From: Tieghemiomyces parasiticus
Taxonomy: Eukaryota; Kickxellomycota; Dimargaritomycetes; Dimargaritales; Dimargaritaceae
Length of the DNA stretch: 43,520 nucleotides
Direction: 5' to 3'
NCBI GenBank assembly: GCA_027575765.1
Contig: JANBPT010000332.1
Coordinates: 1 to 43,520 of the forward strand
In this document: one piece after another, positions 21,901 to 31,038 of the stretch
How positions within the stretch are numbered: position 1 is the stretch's first letter
Layout: the number at the start of each line of letters is the position of its first letter
Translations under genes and position numbers: made by a program
The notes under the pieces: model-generated
Told to the model about the DNA's origin: nothing
The model's database searches: none
Seen by the model: the letters and a program-made list of their open reading frames with translations, nothing else

Positions 21901-22711
21901 CCTTTTTAAACAGCTCCTCCTGACGTACGACTCGCCCGGGCGTCAAACGCCGTCGCCGTTGCTCGAACAGCTTGACCAACGCCATGGGTCCGACAGGTGG
22001 ATGGACAACGTGGATACAGCGTCCATGGTGTTCCAGGAGGACATACCTGCCATTTCACTCCATAATGCTGACGGGTCCCCCGATGGGACGGATTCGGGTT
22101 ATGCGAACGATATGGACGTGGAGCCCGATCAGACGGCCGGACCGACCCGACCAGACACCCCTGACCGGTTGCTACCACTAAACCCAACGGGCTCCCTGCC
22201 AAACTTAGCGACATTCTCGGTGGGTGCTGGCCACAATGACAGGGCTGGTAATCCCGTGCTCGAGTCGGCGGTGCCAGGGGCGGCGTTTTCACCATCAAAT
22301 CCTGATTTCGCGGTCAGTCCGCATCTAAAACCTGCGCCTCTCCTTCAGCGCGCGTCTACTACCTCAAGTCACGACAGTAGCGATAGTGATATCGGTGGAG
22401 GAGGCACTGACGACCGGTGGGACGACGAATCCAGCGCGGGATCGGATACTTCGTCCGATCACTGTGCCCAGGTCCTCCTAGTAAAGAACGTGTATGACCT
22501 GGCCACTTACGGTGCCCTCGTGGGACACCTCGCCCACGAGTACGAAGCCGTCGCTTTGGGTCTGTATCGTAAAGTCCACGGCGTGACCTCATCTTACCGT
22601 TGTGTCATGGTTAACCCCAGCCCCGAGAGCGGGTTACATGCGTCGGACCAGATCTACGTTATTACCGCGACCGATCCCCAGCGGTTCACTATCAAACACT
22701 GGCGTAACTAA
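18986..22711 (+). CDS. BK/Slo-like RCK ion channel with atypical selectivity filter (1241 aa)
   Basis: Membrane channel subunit with hydrophobic segments S1 to S6 and two cytosolic RCK gating domains. S1 is at about residue 98 (SDMVLTLLQCTLFIYATTV), S5 at about 229-255, pore helix 'FTFFDAFFFSATCIT', and S6 after about 290 (WITRVMILLTLTIAAVF). RCK1 begins near 337 (SSLIVVTGALYSHVVKTYLW) and RCK2 near 788 (GHIIITDCSDQFPRN). The C-terminus has an acidic stretch (TDDRWDDESSAGSD) before 'AQVLLVKNVYDLATYGALV', placed like the Ca2+ bowl of BK channels. The filter, which should read T-V-G-Y/F-G-D, is T279-S-G-P-D-E-G285. K+ selectivity is therefore doubtful although the rest is well conserved. S4 has only two Arg (PVRFYRV). 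The Ser/Pro-rich N-terminus makes the start uncertain: 18986 is the first ATG close to normal protein sequence, 18560 is possible. Confidence 0.88.
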   Translation: MAHAESPIASRSLGPLVTQQRPRPVGSPASAPVGTSDSFYQSHWEAQAARDRDMPYSDSSSGQSSGWWPRRSLFASLPKRSWLNYDIESSRVGRVLSLSDMVLTLLQCTLFIYATTVTDVDGHPLPLPLFCLYAEIGLALGLLTVTGLREVSWSRWWFPKYLIALLCDTIPPLVASMLALTSPGQRYTYLSAGALVLLYPVRFYRVSLSAERALAPGRAQIVVVPSFEREVILLAVAILSTIMTLAAATHVIFHWQGYLAPGEEFTFFDAFFFSATCITSGPDEGVVPNSWITRVMILLTLTIAAVFLPSRINNLTGLLDQRSSDSQYENSDVPHSSLIVVTGALYSHVVKTYLWEFFNRDHGNAIKEISVLLVSDMDVSSDLRDLLRDPVFARNVRYVRGDPTSSSLYRTLQLESAAAIYVLNDVLGPTTPYQKDARVIRITLAINSYLNQRNPSRAPRMYAQTLSPDSQYYLRGWRRCTPQIMCIDEFRMGLLAQNCTTPGFSTLLYLLSRSVNHEVVRYVKRCVARTVPDSPLEWMHMYLDGVQQEIYQVVLPPGCHGRPYSAVMTSLYTGLGVVLIGLVPHTEASAVNRPDPRAQVEGPSSQVYLAPFQRKIQKGDVGFVLAPSQHVAHKVETGEGWDPAGPSMAVLAAIDLMTPRLSTRVHFTPGHHPEGPSETAPLLIDHDPPTDPAGGDPAAVPFDPAQLRFNPIHRTESADSNPSSATGSLGQESDPRDGPPVVISRQHRKLRRSLSLASVAVQRRMEVQPVTRSLNSPTIHHPTCHNLRGHIIITDCSDQFPRNVEYLVESVRTAHANRGLAAPTMVLLTPAEPRLLQRQWFDVRGDVRLVAGTSLSEADLKCVRIGEARAAITLNTITLPTGYDDELSGAIDDLPLMAKMAQRHCGPRSLMTFLETTLAGCSQLAPNEFVPDVENQDMQDMTCQAFLSGSIVLPSLFNSILAMTFFNQHYLDLFKQLLLTYDSPGRQTPSPLLEQLDQRHGSDRWMDNVDTASMVFQEDIPAISLHNADGSPDGTDSGYANDMDVEPDQTAGPTRPDTPDRLLPLNPTGSLPNLATFSVGAGHNDRAGNPVLESAVPGAAFSPSNPDFAVSPHLKPAPLLQRASTTSSHDSSDSDIGGGGTDDRWDDESSAGSDTSSDHCAQVLLVKNVYDLATYGALVGHLAHEYEAVALGLYRKVHGVTSSYRCVMVNPSPESGLHASDQIYVITATDPQRFTIKHWRN

Positions 22712-22914
22712 TTAGTCAGGGGACGCCATCAGATTAACCCTTCTTTTTTTGATTGTGACTTCTCGGTGTTCCCCTACCTTTAATTAACCTTCCTATTTTA
22801 AGACATTCAAAATAACAGTCTGGTTCATTTCACTACATCACTGAGGCTACTCGACAACCATATCCAACATGGTACATGAAGTTGAGGGAGGGGTCTGCTC
22901 TCCTTCTCTCTCGC

Positions 22915-23361
22915 TCAATCCAGGGCAGCTGGCTTAATGGGGTAAATCTCAAAACTGCCCCACACGTTGGACTTGGTGTATGCGTCAGCCGCCAACATTT
23001 CACGGACCTGGGCCTCGCTCTCAGCACGGACCACCAGCGTACTCCCGACCATCGTGGCGTTCGGGTCGGTATCCGAATTGACCATTGCCCCGGCCCACAC
23101 CACCGTCCCGGCGGCTTTCAGCTGGCGGGCATTGGCCAGGTGGTCTGCGCGCGCCGCTTGGCGACGTTGCGGGGCTTCGGCGTCGGTGTGGTCTTTAGCA
23201 ATGACCACGTAGTGCTGGAGATTAGCCATGGGGGAGGTTGAGGACCAGCGGTGATGGCGACAGAGATTGGTCGTATTGAGGAATGAGGAGGAGAGAGCGG
23301 TAGTACGGAAGTGAGTCGCCGAAGACCAATGGAAAGGATGCAAAAGGCGAAGGAGAGTCAT
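22915..23361 (-). CDS. YCII-domain protein, probably mitochondrial (148 aa)
   Basis: Small YCII-like (dimeric alpha-beta barrel, PF03795 type) protein of unknown biochemical role. From residue about 45: 'LQHYVVIAKDHTDAEAPQRR', 'RADHLANARQLKAAGTVVWA', 'VGSTLVVRAESEAQVREML', 'YTKSNVWGSFEIYPI', which is the full family pattern with the conserved R-x-x-H-L and the D-x-Y-x-x-x-x-V-W ending. ATG 23361 adds a 44-residue leader rich in Arg, Ser, Thr and Leu without acidic residues (MTLLRLLHPFHWSS...), a good mitochondrial presequence. ATG 23229 (MANLQHYV) would give a bare cytosolic domain, and ATG 23490 a longer leader. It is convergent with the channel gene, stops 200 bases apart. Single exon, ends in TGA. 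Confidence 0.85.
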   Translation of the reverse strand: MTLLRLLHPFHWSSATHFRTTALSSSFLNTTNLCRHHRWSSTSPMANLQHYVVIAKDHTDAEAPQRRQAARADHLANARQLKAAGTVVWAGAMVNSDTDPNATMVGSTLVVRAESEAQVREMLAADAYTKSNVWGSFEIYPIKPAALD

Positions 23362-23662
23362 GAAGGATGACGAGTAGATGATTGTGGTGGAGGTAAGGTT
23401 GGTGGCCGGCAGAATAACTGAATCAAGGGGTGACGACACCGCGGCGAGCCGCCTTGCACCGGGTAAAGGGGGCCGGCTGAGGTTAGACACCCCACCCAGC
23501 TACTATACCAGTTAACGAAAGGAGGCGTGGCAAGTCACAATGCCGTAAGTACCGAGTGCGCTTGAGACTTTATTGAGGAGGTGGAGTGGCCATCGAGCGT
23601 AACGGGATTAATCTTCCCAGAGTCGCCTTGTACCAAAAATATAGCAAAGGCAATCTTAAGTC

Positions 23663-23668
23663 TTTATT
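23663..23668 (-). promoter_or_regulatory. Candidate poly(A) signal of the SYF1 gene
   Basis: AATAAA on the minus strand, 65 bases past the stop codon. Another copy lies at 23574-23569. Confidence 0.45.
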
Positions 23669-23732
23669 AAGAAAGACCAGTAAAATGGACAAACCCCTAT
23701 CATCTTTAGGCCAGCCGCACTCGACCAGGCCT

Positions 23733-26225
23733 TCAGTCGTCCTCATCGTCGGTATCGATCGTCAGCTCATTCGGATTATTGGGGACAGCTGCCATCGTAT
23801 CACCACCACTCTTCGGCTCCGCCCCGCCAGGCGCGGAGGACGTGGCAGCCATAAACGGTTGGGCGGAGGCCGCGGCTGATAAGGCGGCGGCGCCATTGGG
23901 CTGGGCCGCTTTCGCCTGCTGGGCGGCACTAATCTTGGCAGCGACGAAACTGGCCTCGGTATTAAATTTGGTCTGGACGCTCCGCTTGATACGCAGCATC
24001 TCCTTGAATGTATCCTCGTTACCGTGCTTAACCTCAAAGTCATGCCACGCGGCCCACAGACTGCCCCCGCTCTTGCCCTGGGTAACCCGGGGGTCACAGA
24101 ACTGGGCGGTGTATGCGAAGAGCGCACGGGCACGATCAATCTCGCCCAGCTGGAGCTCGACGGCAGCGTAATGTCGGCCAAGGTCTCGCACGAGGGCGTC
24201 CGGCAAAGTCTCGAGCGCACGTTCGTAAATCTCACGGGTGGCGACGATTCCGAACAGGGCGGTCGTGCGCGCAATGTAGTACTCGTACATCGCCAGGCGG
24301 TCCGCGTCACCCACAGCGCGGGTCGCCCGGTCATAGATGCGCATGGCGTGGCGCGCCGACCCGTGGTCCTCTTCCAGGCGCCCGTAAAGCAAATAGAGCG
24401 GCTTAGCGTACTCCGGGGGACACCCTGTCACGGCCTGTTCGAACAGGTCACGGGTTCGTTCCAGTTTGGTCCCACCGTACCGCGCCACGAAGGCCGTCAG
24501 ATACAAGTTCCACAGTTCGAAGGCCACGGGATACCCAAACTGGTCGATGCCGCGCTCATAGACCTTGAAGCTCTCCTCAAAGTACTGCCGCTCACGGAGT
24601 AGGGCCGCGTAATTGACAATGATTTGCGGGGTGGCGATGCGGAGGTGAATGATTTGATCGTACACCGCCCGCGTGGCGTCCAACGTCCCAGTGCTCTCCT
24701 CAAGGTCGGCGTAAAATGACCAGAGCCGTAAGGATTTGAATACACGCTGTAACACCGGTAGGGACTCGTCGTGGAAGTTGACCTTCTGCCACTGCGGCGG
24801 AGGCGCCGTGGCGCGGCCGAGGAGTGCCCGGGCGGCCGCAAAATTCCGATGACGCACCTCCATCTCACCATAGGCACACCAGACCTCGGCCAGGTCGTTG
24901 ACGTGTTTGTAATCGACGCGGACAGCCTTCTCGAAGACGGCACGGGCCCCTGGAAGGTCGCCGCGGTCTTCGAGGTACCGTGCAAACCGGATCCACAGCT
25001 GGTGAAATTTTCCCACGGCCTTCTTGGGGTGCACGGCGGCCGCAGCCTCGGTGTAAGTCGCCACCACGCGGTCGGGCCGGTCCAGGTCGGCCCACAGCTG
25101 GGCGCGGTTCTCCCACTCCAGCACGTTGTGCGGGTTCTGCCGGAGTAGCACGTCGTTGACGAGGAACGGCCGTCGGTCCATCAAGTCTTCAAACCGGGCC
25201 AGCTGAAGGTCGAGCGCCAGGTCTGACGGTTGCTGATCGTCGGCCGTGGGGGCCCGGTCGGCGGCGGCGCGGATCCGCGAGGCGATGAGGGACTCCTGGA
25301 ACTCGGCGTAGGCGTCAAAGACCTGGGTGAAATCCCGCACCGTCATCACGCTACGGACACCGTCCTCGTACACGTCCCGGGCCTTCTCAAACTGGCCCAA
25401 CAGGATCCAGTACTGCGCGAGGGCGTTCCAGAGCCGACCGGCCTGGTCGGTGAACCGGCTGATTCCAGACTTGATGATGAGGTCGGCGCGGACCGACTGG
25501 ATATCCTGGGGCTGTTCGCACATAAGGTCGCACAGCTGAGTCCACAGCTCATAGCGGGTCCGGCCTCGGCGTGACACGAACTGGCTATTGTCGATGAGGG
25601 TCACTAGTTGAACGGCTGCCGCATCATACCGGCCCAGTTCGAGCAGCAGGTCAATGTAGTCCTCTGTGGCACTGGGTTCTAGCTTGACGTACCGACGGTA
25701 TGCCCGCAGGGCCGTCTCGCCGCCAATCCTCCGGGCAAACTTGGCGTAGGCCGGCCACACACGGTCGTGCTGGGTGACGGGCAGGGCCCGCAGCGCGCGG
25801 TCGAACGTGCGGCGGGCCAAGGTGACGCGCGGCTGTTTAGCCAGGAACTGAGTGTAGTCGAGCCAGATGCGAGGCATCTTGTGGAGCAGGATGAGCGCAC
25901 GCTCAAAACAGAAATTGGCCCGGCGGTAATGTTCGGCGTACACCACAGGATTGCGGCCGCGTAGGAGGGAGGTGCGCAGGTCGAGGTAGGCCTTCCAGAG
26001 CTTGTACGAACCTGGCAGATCCTGGACCGCCCGCTCGAAGAGAAACACGCGGTGCGCCGGGGGCGCCGTGGCCTTGTGGTCCAGATACCGCCACCAGCAG
26101 CGTAGGTTGTATGGATTCTGCTGTACATCCTGTTCGAAGGCCAGGTCCTCATCGGGTACTTCGACTGAGGCGAAATTGAGGACCGCATCGAGGGCGACTC
26201 GATCGGCTTGAAAGTCAGTCGGCAT
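23733..26225 (-). CDS. SYF1: Pre-mRNA-splicing factor Syf1 (XAB2 homologue, 830 aa)
   Basis: HAT/TPR-repeat scaffold of the Prp19/NineTeen complex in the spliceosome. Single exon. Almost the whole protein is made of helical HAT repeats. Blocks that identify Syf1/XAB2 rather than Clf1 are 'DLPGSYKLWKAYL', 'HKMPRIWLDYTQFLAKQPR', 'ARRTFDRALRALPVTQHDR', 'FTDQAGRLWNALAQYWI', 'VMTVRDFTQVFDAYAEFQES', 'RRPFLVNDVLLRQNPHNV', 'ARYGGTKLERTRDLFEQAV' and 'HGNEDTFKEMLRIKRSVQ'. The length fits the family (about 800-860). The C-terminal 80 residues are Ala-rich, and the end is acidic (TIDTDDEDD) as in XAB2. The start at 26225 fits the usual short N-terminus before the first repeat (VEVPDEDLAFEQDVQQNPYN). No defects seen. 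Confidence 0.95.
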   Translation of the reverse strand: MPTDFQADRVALDAVLNFASVEVPDEDLAFEQDVQQNPYNLRCWWRYLDHKATAPPAHRVFLFERAVQDLPGSYKLWKAYLDLRTSLLRGRNPVVYAEHYRRANFCFERALILLHKMPRIWLDYTQFLAKQPRVTLARRTFDRALRALPVTQHDRVWPAYAKFARRIGGETALRAYRRYVKLEPSATEDYIDLLLELGRYDAAAVQLVTLIDNSQFVSRRGRTRYELWTQLCDLMCEQPQDIQSVRADLIIKSGISRFTDQAGRLWNALAQYWILLGQFEKARDVYEDGVRSVMTVRDFTQVFDAYAEFQESLIASRIRAAADRAPTADDQQPSDLALDLQLARFEDLMDRRPFLVNDVLLRQNPHNVLEWENRAQLWADLDRPDRVVATYTEAAAAVHPKKAVGKFHQLWIRFARYLEDRGDLPGARAVFEKAVRVDYKHVNDLAEVWCAYGEMEVRHRNFAAARALLGRATAPPPQWQKVNFHDESLPVLQRVFKSLRLWSFYADLEESTGTLDATRAVYDQIIHLRIATPQIIVNYAALLRERQYFEESFKVYERGIDQFGYPVAFELWNLYLTAFVARYGGTKLERTRDLFEQAVTGCPPEYAKPLYLLYGRLEEDHGSARHAMRIYDRATRAVGDADRLAMYEYYIARTTALFGIVATREIYERALETLPDALVRDLGRHYAAVELQLGEIDRARALFAYTAQFCDPRVTQGKSGGSLWAAWHDFEVKHGNEDTFKEMLRIKRSVQTKFNTEASFVAAKISAAQQAKAAQPNGAAALSAAASAQPFMAATSSAPGGAEPKSGGDTMAAVPNNPNELTIDTDDEDD

Positions 26226-28514
26226 GGCAGCGGGGAGAAATCAGACAAGGTAAAGGCGGAGGCAGAAATATGAAGATTCAGAGCCACTTGTCACGGATGT
26301 GGAAAAAGGTGGAAAGTGGTGCATTCCTGGAACGAGTGCATGGGTACTTTCAAATACCGAGCCCGCCCCCCCCCACGCTTAGCGAATAGAGATTTGCCTT
26401 GCACATTCGCGTCGCGTTTAGGGCGGCCTATAAGGGGCAATCCGAACCCGTCAGTGCGACCTGGTCATTGAGATGCCGATACAAGTATTGAAGTTTCAAT
26501 ACAGCTTTACTGTGGCCAGTGACTCTCTAAAATTACGTCTTCCTATTTGGGCTGTTAGACAGGCCTAGTTTATCAATCTGGCGGATCAGTCCTTAACATT
26601 GCTGGTTTGGGCCCTACAATGCATCGATTTCCAACTGGGCGCAACGTGCCTGAGTAGGCATGGTAATAATTTAGGAGTACCATTCCTAGCGATTGGAAAG
26701 TAAAGCTTGGACCAGGTCAAGATACCCGCGGCAACGGTGCCCATTATTTAACTATTTGTCTCGGCTGAAGCCTCTGAGAAACCGGTTGCTAAGTCTGTCC
26801 GCTCGCGATAGTGAACCAGAATGAGATTTTAGGCGGCCCAGCAGCTGATCAGGCTGCAATACTTCCAAGTGCAACGCAGGACGCCATAGATAGTGATTGG
26901 GGAATGGCAACCGGTCAAGGCTAGCAGACTGTTGTTTGGTGGATAATCCTCCTTCCCGTAGGATTTAGGCCTTTTCCCTGTCAGTCTGACCAAGGTTTCT
27001 CGATGGGGAAGGGATATACCAAAGGGCATACTCTAAAGAGACATGGCCTGCATAGAGGTAGGTTCGCCGTATTGTGATAATAGTGAGGCAAAAGGAAGCA
27101 GGAGCGAACTGCGCGATTTCTAGATCAGTATGATTGATTGTCCTTGAGATTGTTGGCCAGCAAATGCATGCACAAGGTGAGAATCGACACGGCTCATCCA
27201 ACTGTATAGACCAGGTCTGGGTTGAAATCTTGGTGTGGTAACTTATGGAAAATCGAAAATAGGCCGGCTGTGTATCAAAGAATGGCCATTTCGCAACGTG
27301 TACTCGAGAAGGCTTGCCGTATCTGCCTTCACAGGGGTTTGTCAGTCGAGCTACACCCAAGGGCAACCTGCTTTACGTTTAGTGATGATATATACATATA
27401 TGCGTATTCACTGATGGACTGTAGATTGTCAAAATAAAATCATTCGGAAGTGCAAAGGCATGTTTCTAAAAAGATAGGCATATATTATAATACTTGAATG
27501 TGACCTGCAGCGTATATTCAAATGCCACAGCAGCCTACTTTGACGACTGGAAGTGAGTCAGAGGTCCAGGTACCATTTCCAGCTTCGCCCAGATGCTTGT
27601 CCGTGGAAATAACGGTCTATTTTTACGTAATCTGGACCATTGTTCTTCATAAGCGACTTGGGCGGAGCCATTGTTTTACGGCGGAAGAGGGTAAGGACGT
27701 GGTGTTGGGCGGGTAATAATGTGTATAGCCCGTTAAGAACATGGTAAGTCAGGAAGGCGCGGGAGGGCAATGCAGGGGTTACAGGATGACCAAAGTGTCG
27801 TACATAAAGGCAATGTGCAAGGAGGAAATATTTAATACGACAGGTGACCTGACCAGGCGTCCTAATTTTTACAGTCCACGGTCCTTCGGCAGCCTTCCTC
27901 CTTACAATAGCTCACCACCAGCACCCAGGGACAGATTACTTTCACACGATCCAAATTTGAATCACTGCCGGTTGCTTGGTAAAATTGAGCCAGGTCCAAC
28001 AGGCCATTGGATTACCACACTCAGTTTAGTTGTATTTCTTATACACTTTTGATCGTTTCTAGTGTTCCCTGGACTATCTATAGTCATTTCAATTACCCAC
28101 CAGGAGCATCAATAAAGTAAATGAAACGGCCATTGTCGCCCAAGAGCGGAGAATTCAGTAATCAGCTTCATAGTAGGTCGGAGATTCTAACTCTGTCGCG
28201 CCTATCGAACTTGGCGAACAATGCGACCCGGATTGGACTGACTAGCCACGGTCAGATGTCACCCCTTTGCGGCACAGACGGATTCAGAATTCACCATGGC
28301 AATAAGGTGAAGGTGCATCTGCATCACCCAAACATGCCAGTTAAAATTAACTCGTCTAGGTTGCCTTTCTGCGTTCGGTGCAGCCCCCAGCCGTCGAAAC
28401 TAGCAGGGATCCCGACACGCCCCCAGTGCGAAGAGAACCAACCGCCCTTGGTTTCCCCTCTACGACAGAGCGGTGCCGACAGCTAAGGTGGACGCCATGG
28501 GCATGGTCGTGTCG
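26226..28514. other. Gene-poor region, no supported gene
   Basis: AT-richer sequence upstream of both the SYF1 gene and the small secreted gene. Open frames up to 133 codons (26965-27366 minus, 27741-28052 plus, 28121-28486 plus) show no recognisable motif, signal peptide or splice structure. They could include relics like those at 2.4-7 kb, but I cannot show it. Confidence 0.45.
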
Positions 28515-28521
28515 TATAAAA
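28515..28521 (+). promoter_or_regulatory. TATA box of the small secreted protein gene
   Basis: TATAAAA in 'GTCGTATAAAAGGTCGACC', 133 bases upstream of the ATG at 28648. The rest of the leader is pyrimidine- and CCA-rich. Confidence 0.75.
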
Positions 28522-28647
28522 GGTCGACCGTTCACCCTGGGTTTAGATCAGTATCCCAACGCCATTCACCCGCACCACCAGCTACCAGACCTTTCCCCGC
28601 CCCCCTATCCTCCCAGCCCACCACCCTCCACACCTATTCCGTCCACC

Positions 28648-28899
28648 ATGAAGTTCACCGCCACCGTCCTCGCCCTCGTCGCCGGTTTCCTGGCCACCAC
28701 CGCCGTGGCACTCCCCCAGGACGATGCCGCCGCCCTTGGGAAGCCTAAGCCCAAGACCTGCACCCAGGGACACATGGCCTGCGGTGGTACCTACGCCCAG
28801 GGGTTCACCGTCTGTGACTGGGGCAACCTCGTCAGCTTCGCTTGCGCCCCGGGGACCAAGTGCTACCCGAACGGCAACTACATCATCTGCAACTATTAA
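28648..28899 (+). CDS. Small secreted Cys-rich protein, CBM19-like (83 aa)
   Basis: ATG 28648 has a strong context (TCCACCATGA). Residues 1-20 are a clear signal peptide (MKFTATVLALVAGFLATTAV, cleavage near A-L-P). A short linker (PQDDAAALGKPKPK) follows. The mature domain of about 46 residues has six Cys: C38-T-Q-G-H-M-A-C45, 'GFTVCDWG' with C56, 'FACAPGTKC' with C66 and C72, and 'NYIIC' with C81. The order C-x2-G-x3-C ... G-F-x2-C-x2-G ... C-A-x-G-T-x-C ... C is the pattern of family 19 chitin-binding modules (as at the end of yeast chitinase Cts1), here free-standing. A secreted chitin-binding role, in the organism's own wall or another fungus's wall, is inference. The frame is open further upstream but the TATA box and leader place the start here. 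Confidence 0.85.
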   Translation: MKFTATVLALVAGFLATTAVALPQDDAAALGKPKPKTCTQGHMACGGTYAQGFTVCDWGNLVSFACAPGTKCYPNGNYIICNY

Positions 28900-29418
28900 T
28901 TTAATCCGTTCGTTGCTGTGTTTCACTTGTTTGGCTGTGCCAGGGTCGACTGCATCTAGGTAGGCTCGCCATCAGTGCACTTGTGAATATACAGTCTTTC
29001 TTTACAGATGACATATAAAGTTTCCTGCAAATTGATTATAGTGATAATTTAGTTCAAGTATCCCCCCTACCAATGTTGCCTGTTCGGCAAGCCCGGTCTA
29101 TTCATTGATCTTTGGTTTTCGCAAAGACTATTGAGTTGGAAACTTAAGGGCTCTGGTTCTCAGGCAACAGCCGTGGCCTCCATCGTGATAAACATGCTCT
29201 TTAGGTACTGCCTGACGATTGTTAATAGATGAAGGTCACCAGGATCCGGGGTGGGGATATAGGACGTTAGCGGTTGCTATGTTTCTGAAGCGGAAATATA
29301 GGTCTGGGTGACAGCAGAGCAGCTCCCAGGTGCACGATGGCAATGTGGTCACTCTCAGTGATAAGTCCGATTTTGCTACACCTTCAGCCGGGCTGGGCAC
29401 CGTGTATTTCTGCACGGG
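28900..29418. other. Intergenic, 3' side of the secreted protein gene
   Basis: No supported gene. An ATG-less plus frame of about 58 codons (around 29050-29240) lacks recognisable features. Confidence 0.45.
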
Positions 29419-30162
29419 TTACACGTGCTGATTGGTAGGTAAACTGGTGCCCTGGGATCGATTGTTACCATATGACAGGCCACCCCTCGTGAGGAGGCCT
29501 ACTACTGAAACCTGAGAGCCTTTGCGGTCCCAGCGGTCTTGGGCTAGTACTGAGTAATCTTTGAAGCACCTCACCAATAAAAAAGGTTGGCGGGCAGGCT
29601 GTAAATGATAACCAGCGTTGCGTACCCGGTGATGAAAACTTGCGGACATAGGTCCCAATGAAGTATAATGTAAAATAGGCACTACGATATCCCCAATGCT
29701 GGTTGTTAATGAGATTATTGGAGGCCGAATAATCAATAAAGCCCCGTTCCCAGGGAATAGAGAAGGGCTGATGATTGAGGTAGGTAGAAGGTTGGGGGTG
29801 ATTGGAAAGATAATCAAAATATAAGAAGATAGCGATACTTTTATTAAGATATTCCGTTGCCGGCTAATATAGCCGGCAGGGGGTTGTGAATCGCTGGTTG
29901 AGTCGTTGTCAGAAGTCGTGCAAATAGGAAGTGCGGATAAAACTCGCTCGGGTTGTAAGGTAAGTAGAAATCGAAGTAGTTGAAACATAGGTGGGTGATG
30001 GAGGTAGGCATGAGGTGGTCTATAATGACTCTCTGAATTCATACCAACTCCTGACCCCGGCCGTTGAGACCCGCCGATCACCCTGCCTGATGGACCTAGG
30101 TAGACCACGACTCTCAACCAAGGACACGGAAAAGGAATCGAGGACGGCCCGGGCCAAATCAA
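29419..30162 (-). CDS. Unidentified open frame, 247 codons
   Basis: Much the longest uninterrupted frame in the AT-rich stretches. No family is recognisable. An internal Met at residue 59 opens a hydrophobic leader (MFQLLRFLLTLQPERVLSAL) that could be a signal peptide. The following part is Ile/Leu/Pro/Ser-rich with hydrophobic runs (SLSSYILIIFPITPNLLP). Composition, lack of conserved blocks and lack of a TATA box or strong start context leave it doubtful. It may be a lineage-specific secreted protein, a relic, or chance. Confidence 0.25.
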   Translation of the reverse strand: MIWPGPSSIPFPCPWLRVVVYLGPSGRVIGGSQRPGSGVGMNSESHYRPPHAYLHHPPMFQLLRFLLTLQPERVLSALPICTTSDNDSTSDSQPPAGYISRQRNILIKVSLSSYILIIFPITPNLLPTSIISPSLFPGNGALLIIRPPIISLTTSIGDIVVPILHYTSLGPMSASFHHRVRNAGYHLQPARQPFLLVRCFKDYSVLAQDRWDRKGSQVSVVGLLTRGGLSYGNNRSQGTSLPTNQHV

Positions 30163-31038
30163 CCCTCAGTATTCGTTAATTTTATTTTTCTGCTTTACCC
30201 TGTCTTCACGGTGTCCCGTGCCCTTCCATACCACCCATTTTTTAGCTCATTCACTTGCAGCCGTTTGACCCTGTCGCCCCCCTCTTTGGTGAGCACGTCT
30301 TCAATAAAGCGCCACCTAACATAGATGAGTAAGGGTAAGGTTTTAGCGAGGGTAGCCAGGCGGAGATGAACTGGTGGCTTGCCGCCATGCTGGCTAAGCG
30401 GTGGTGCTCCGGAGTGTGAGGTGATTGGGTGCCTGCCGCGAGGAGCTCCTTGGTTACCACGCTAGTGTCACTCGCGTCGAAACGGTCAGTGCACTTTTGC
30501 TGTAGGCCATCCCAACTGTCCCGGGTTAAATGTGTATCTCTTCTAGAGTATACCAGATCCGAAAACGTTATATGTAAATTAGTAAATAAATTAAGAGGAT
30601 TGTTAGGCTAAATTTGTCAGTAATAGAGGTTGTGTCCGATGTCGTCGGAGAGCGGACACGCTAGCTGCATGGTCAGCCGGACACCCTCCCTCACCGTTCC
30701 CTCTGGCTTTGTAGTAAACTCTACGCGCCAACTCGGTTCTGGGCCCCCATTCGTCATCAGTCAAACTTCCGTCAGCGTCTTTTAGGCTTAGAAGAAAAAC
30801 ACAGGATCAGATAATTGTCACTCTGATTGCACATAGTAGATAATTGTTCATAAATCCGTTAAACAATACACTCATATTATATATTCAACCCATAAGATAG
30901 TACAGATTTTCAAGACTGTTTTCAACTCAATTTGAAAAGCACACATAAAAAAAATTAAGAAACGTCGCCGCTGCTTTCTAGGCAGCCCGTGGTCGCGCCC
31001 GGCAATACAGGAAGCCAGTCCACCCACGACCACCCGTT
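30163..31038. other. Intergenic, 3' side of the Tao3/Mor2 gene
   Basis: AT-rich sequence with short A-runs. No supported gene. Confidence 0.5.

Noticed and set aside
23733..26225. Assignment as Clf1/Crooked neck
   Set aside because: Both are HAT-repeat splicing factors, but the conserved blocks (HKMPRIWLDY, TVRDFTQVFDAYAEF, HGNEDTFKEML) and length fit Syf1/XAB2.
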